64,000 nucleotides of DNA from DATFXM01 sp035315885 (GTDB lineage: Bacteria > Acidobacteriota > Blastocatellia > UBA7656). The notes beneath the pieces are model-generated. The model saw only the letters and a program-made list of their open reading frames with translations, did no database searches and was not told the DNA's origin. Of this stretch, positions 61,493 to 64,000 are shown piece by piece (position 1 is the stretch's first letter; each line of letters starts with the position of its first letter). The stretch is taken from positions 1-64,000 of the forward strand of contig DATFXM010000158.1 in the NCBI GenBank assembly GCA_035315885.1. Direction: 5' to 3'. The position numbers and the translations under genes are program-made.

Positions 61493-62374
61493 ATGCCAGA
61501 GAATCTAATTCGACTGAAGACAGGCCTGGCCGAGATGCTCAAGGGCGGGGTGATCATGGACGTGACCAATCGCGAGCAAGCGGTCATCGCTCAGGAAGCG
61601 GGTGCGGTTGCAGTTATGGCGCTCGAGCGAGTTCCGGCCGACATTCGAGCTGAAGGCGGAGTCGCACGCATGGCATCACCCAGAAAAATCCGCGAGATCA
61701 TGGCGGCAGTGACGATTCCGGTGATGGCAAAAGTGCGTATTGGTCATTTTGCGGAGGCTCAAGTGCTCGAGGCTCTCGGCGTAGACTTCATCGACGAAAG
61801 CGAAGTGTTGACGCCCGCCGACGAAGAACACCACGTAGACAAACACGCGTTCAAGGTACCGTTCGTGTGTGGTGCTCGCAATCTTGGCGAAGCACTGCGT
61901 CGAATCGGAGAAGGTGCCGCGATGATCCGAACGAAGGGAGAGGCCGGGTCCGGAAACATCGTCGAAGCTGTGCGACATCTCAGGAAGATAACCGGCGACA
62001 TCAAACGGCTCACGATCCTCGGCGACGAGGAGCTGATGACCGAGGCTAAGAACCTGGGCGCGCCCTATGAGATCGTTCGAATGGTTGCGCGCGATGGGCG
62101 ACTGCCGGTGCCCAATTTCGCGGCCGGCGGAATTGCTACGCCCTCCGATGCATCGCTGTGCATGCAACTGGGCGCCGAATCAGTCTTCGTGGGCTCGGGG
62201 ATTTTTAAATCGTCAGATCCGCCGGCTCGCGCTCGTGCAATAGTCAAAGCGACAGTTCATTACAAGGAGCCGTCCATCGTCCTCGAAGCCAGCGAGGAGC
62301 TCGGCGAGGCGATGCGTGGGCTGGATGTATCGAAGTTGTCGGAGGCTGAGCTGCTCCAGAACCGCGGATGGTAG
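61493..62374 (+). CDS. pdxS: Pyridoxal 5'-phosphate synthase subunit PdxS
   Basis: A 293-residue synthase that builds PLP from ribose 5-phosphate, glyceraldehyde 3-phosphate and ammonia. The catalytic lysine is K80 in VMAKVRIGHFAEAQ. The diagnostic LPVPNFAAGGIATPSDASL is near residue 205. It forms dodecamers with PdxT, whose gene follows two frames downstream with a GNAT gene between. AGGT precedes ATG 61493. Confidence 0.96.
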   Translation: MPENLIRLKTGLAEMLKGGVIMDVTNREQAVIAQEAGAVAVMALERVPADIRAEGGVARMASPRKIREIMAAVTIPVMAKVRIGHFAEAQVLEALGVDFIDESEVLTPADEEHHVDKHAFKVPFVCGARNLGEALRRIGEGAAMIRTKGEAGSGNIVEAVRHLRKITGDIKRLTILGDEELMTEAKNLGAPYEIVRMVARDGRLPVPNFAAGGIATPSDASLCMQLGAESVFVGSGIFKSSDPPARARAIVKATVHYKEPSIVLEASEELGEAMRGLDVSKLSEAELLQNRGW

Positions 62375-62378
62375 TCGG

Positions 62379-62834
62379 ATGAGTACGGATTCGCTCAATA
62401 TCAGGTTGGCTGAGCGGGCCGACCGCGATGCGTTGTTTGGCCTGATGCACGAGCTCGGTTATCGCAGCCTCTCTCAAAGCGAGTTCGATGAAGTCTTCAA
62501 CGAGGTGCTCTCGCGCGGCGACACTTGGGTGCTCGTCGCAGAGGAGGCCGGCAGGGTCCTGGGACTCGCGTCTATGTCCGAGCGGCCTCAGCTAAGGCTC
62601 GGCGGTCCGATAGTAACTATCGATGAGTTTGTCGTGCGAAGTGACGTTCGCGGCAAAGGAGTCGGCCGACTGCTGCTGGAATCCGCAAAGGAGTATGCGC
62701 GACAACGCGGCGGACGAAGACTGCAACTGGATACGAACCGGAGTCGAGAGAGCTACAGCCGGAGTTTCTATCTCAAGAACGGTTTCGCGGAAGCCGACTC
62801 GGCAGTGCTGAGACTGGAGTTGACGAAGAAATGA
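62379..62834 (+). CDS. GNAT-family N-acetyltransferase
   Basis: A 151-residue acetyl-CoA-dependent acyltransferase. The acetyl-CoA loop is VRSDVRGKGVGRLLLES, typical of motif A. A core NGFAEADSAVL ends the fold. ATG 62379 is 4 bases after the pdxS stop, and the stop overlaps pdxT by 4 bases. A GNAT inside the pdxST pair is unusual. The substrate is unknown; it could modify a PLP-related metabolite or be a hitchhiker. Confidence 0.87.
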   Translation: MSTDSLNIRLAERADRDALFGLMHELGYRSLSQSEFDEVFNEVLSRGDTWVLVAEEAGRVLGLASMSERPQLRLGGPIVTIDEFVVRSDVRGKGVGRLLLESAKEYARQRGGRRLQLDTNRSRESYSRSFYLKNGFAEADSAVLRLELTKK

Positions 62835-63406
62835 GCAGCAATCATAAGCGAGTCGGAGTGCTCGCGGTGCAGGGAGATTTCGCCGCGCACTCCGCTCTTC
62901 TTTCGCGCATCGGGATCGAGCCGCGAGAGATCAGGCGCGGCGATGAGCTTGCGGAGCTAAGCGGGCTGATCATTCCGGGCGGTGAAAGCACGACAATACT
63001 CAAATTTCTCGACGAAGAGGGATTGGCCGAGCCCATCCGAAAGTTTGTGCAGTCCGGACGTCCGGTACTGGGCACCTGTGCCGGGGCGATCATTCTTGCA
63101 GATGAGGTGGTTTCGCCGGTTCAGGACTCGCTCGAATTGATTGACCTAACAATTGAGCGAAACGCTTACGGGCGTCAGGTCGATAGTTTCATAGGCGAGG
63201 CTCAGACGACGATCGCGGGAGGGCCTATCGAGGCGGTCTTCATACGTGCGCCTCGCATCCGGCGCGTCGGGCCCGAAGTTGAGGTGCTCGCTCGGCTGGG
63301 GAACGAACCGGTTCTCGTCCGCCAGGCCAATGTTTTTGTGGCGACTTTCCATCCGGAGCTGACCAGCGACACCAGAGTCCACCAGCTTGCTTTCGGAGCA
63401 GCTTGA
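62831..63406 (+). CDS. pdxT: Pyridoxal 5'-phosphate synthase glutaminase PdxT
   Basis: A 191-residue class I amidotransferase that supplies ammonia to PdxS. The catalytic Cys is C83 (LGTCAGAIILA), the His-Glu pair is in TFHPEL, and GGEST (50-54) is the signature. Normal length. It overlaps the GNAT gene by 4 bases. The last member of the vitamin B6 unit. Confidence 0.96.
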   Translation: MSSNHKRVGVLAVQGDFAAHSALLSRIGIEPREIRRGDELAELSGLIIPGGESTTILKFLDEEGLAEPIRKFVQSGRPVLGTCAGAIILADEVVSPVQDSLELIDLTIERNAYGRQVDSFIGEAQTTIAGGPIEAVFIRAPRIRRVGPEVEVLARLGNEPVLVRQANVFVATFHPELTSDTRVHQLAFGAA

Positions 63407-63520
63407 CCTGAAAGGTTCGGCTGCTATGATCAAACGCGGTTACGCAGGCAGGTGATGTATCATCGCCGGCTCTTTCCAAAGATAACCCACGCCAATCAAA
63501 CCAAAGGAGAGTGTTATTAG

Positions 63521-63871
63521 ATGGAACTCATCAAGTGGCACGAGATGGAAGAGGAAAAGCTTAACGACAAGCTGACGCGGCAGTTTGCGTCGGGCAAGAA
63601 CATGACGATCGCGAGAATCGTCTTGAAGAAGGGCTGCGTGGTACCGACTCATACTCATCCGGGGGAGCAAATGAGTACGGTATTCACGGGCGCTTTGAAG
63701 TTTCTGGTTGATGGACGTGAGATTGTAGTGCAAGCTGGTGAGACGTTGGTGATCCCGTCGTTTGCGCCGCACAGCGCCGAGGCCCTCGAGGACACGGACG
63801 AGATGGATGTGTTTGCGCCGATTCGTGAGGACTGGATAAACGGAAAGGATGGCTACCTGCGAGGGAAGTAG
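63521..63871 (+). CDS. Small cupin-fold protein
   Basis: A 116-residue single-domain cupin. The metal site is THTHPGEQMSTVFTGALKF with a further His in PSFAPHSAEA. AAAGGAGAG lies 10 bases before ATG 63521. It follows pdxT by 115 bases on the same strand and may be a separate unit. Small cupins of this kind often act as quercetinase-like or binding proteins, and the role is unknown. Confidence 0.83.
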   Translation: MELIKWHEMEEEKLNDKLTRQFASGKNMTIARIVLKKGCVVPTHTHPGEQMSTVFTGALKFLVDGREIVVQAGETLVIPSFAPHSAEALEDTDEMDVFAPIREDWINGKDGYLRGK

Positions 63872-63990
63872 AGGGCTGGAGGTTTCGGGTTTAGGGTTCG
63901 TCAGATAGAGACTCGGATGGCGCGTAATGCTCGACGATAGACTACTGAATCAAACGAACCCGAAACCCTAAGCCCGAAACCTCCAGCCCT
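63872..63990. repeat. Family A palindromic element, subtype 2 (with long termini)
   Basis: The arms are AGGGCTGGAGGTTTCGGG and its inverse CCCGAAACCTCCAGCCCT. The core carries GAGACTCGGATGGCG and GCTCGACGATAGACT. The left arm starts at the base after the cupin stop (63871). It is closest to the copy at 45098-45279. Confidence 0.85.
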
Positions 63991-64000
63991 TCCTACGGTC

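Overview
This 64 kb window looks like chromosome of an Acidobacteriota bacterium, most likely near Blastocatellia. That is inferred from the mix of protein families: zinc-ribbon kinase-like proteins, winged-helix/ATPase/TPR regulators, cytosolic alkaline-phosphatase-superfamily proteins ending in an LRGLGY-like tail, an ECF41-like sigma factor and secreted S9 peptidases. No rRNA or species marker is present. The DNA is moderately GC-rich, gene-dense and carries many intergenic palindromic repeats. I saw no transposase, integrase, phage gene or CRISPR array.

Layout. 0-5 kb: a trans-sulfuration PLP enzyme, a small exported SnoaL-like protein, and a large tail-anchored protein that fuses a zinc ribbon, a degenerate kinase and a TIR domain. 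5-16.7 kb, all on the minus strand: an envelope glycan or glycolipid cluster (APS kinase, three alkaline-phosphatase-superfamily enzymes, a YfhO-like protein, a flippase, a GT2 and an LPG-synthase-type membrane protein). 17-24 kb: four consecutive APC-family amino-acid permeases, then tRNA-Leu(CAA). 24-31 kb: two unknown proteins, a group II PLP decarboxylase, MqnC of futalosine menaquinone synthesis, a PLD-like protein, two small proteins, a VOC protein, a DUF2752 protein and an atypical alpha/beta hydrolase. 32-36 kb: MerR regulator, tRNA-Pro(GGG), surE-pcm, DedA, truA. 36-45 kb: secreted oligopeptidase, a TetR/membrane protein pair with a palindromic operator, a stand-alone DnaJ-type zinc finger, a cupin, an AhpD-like protein facing a SigJ-like sigma factor, a nitrilase and an esterase. 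45-50 kb: two abutting gene remnants and a 1,000-residue winged-helix/ATPase regulator. 50-51 kb: a 75-80 bp repeat array. 52-57 kb: a multicopper oxidase/SCO/beta-propeller operon, ArsC and a small unknown protein. 57-64 kb: a vitamin B6 locus (MocR-type regulator, aminotransferase, PhzF, PdxS, GNAT, PdxT) and a cupin.

How genes work together. The 57.5-63.4 kb genes are close-packed and probably form one PLP-synthesis and PLP-enzyme unit whose first gene is a likely PdxR-type regulator, with direct repeats in its promoter region. The 52-55.6 kb genes form an exported copper-enzyme operon. The 5-16.7 kb cluster couples synthesis of activated sulfate to lipid-linked glycan assembly.

The repeats are a major theme. 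At least four unrelated families occupy intergenic spaces: A (GGTTTCGGGTT inverted termini), B (purine-rich/pyrimidine-rich arms), C (GTGCTGA units) and E (the GAGCCCGC array). Families B and C also supply stop codons and C-terminal residues to neighbouring genes.
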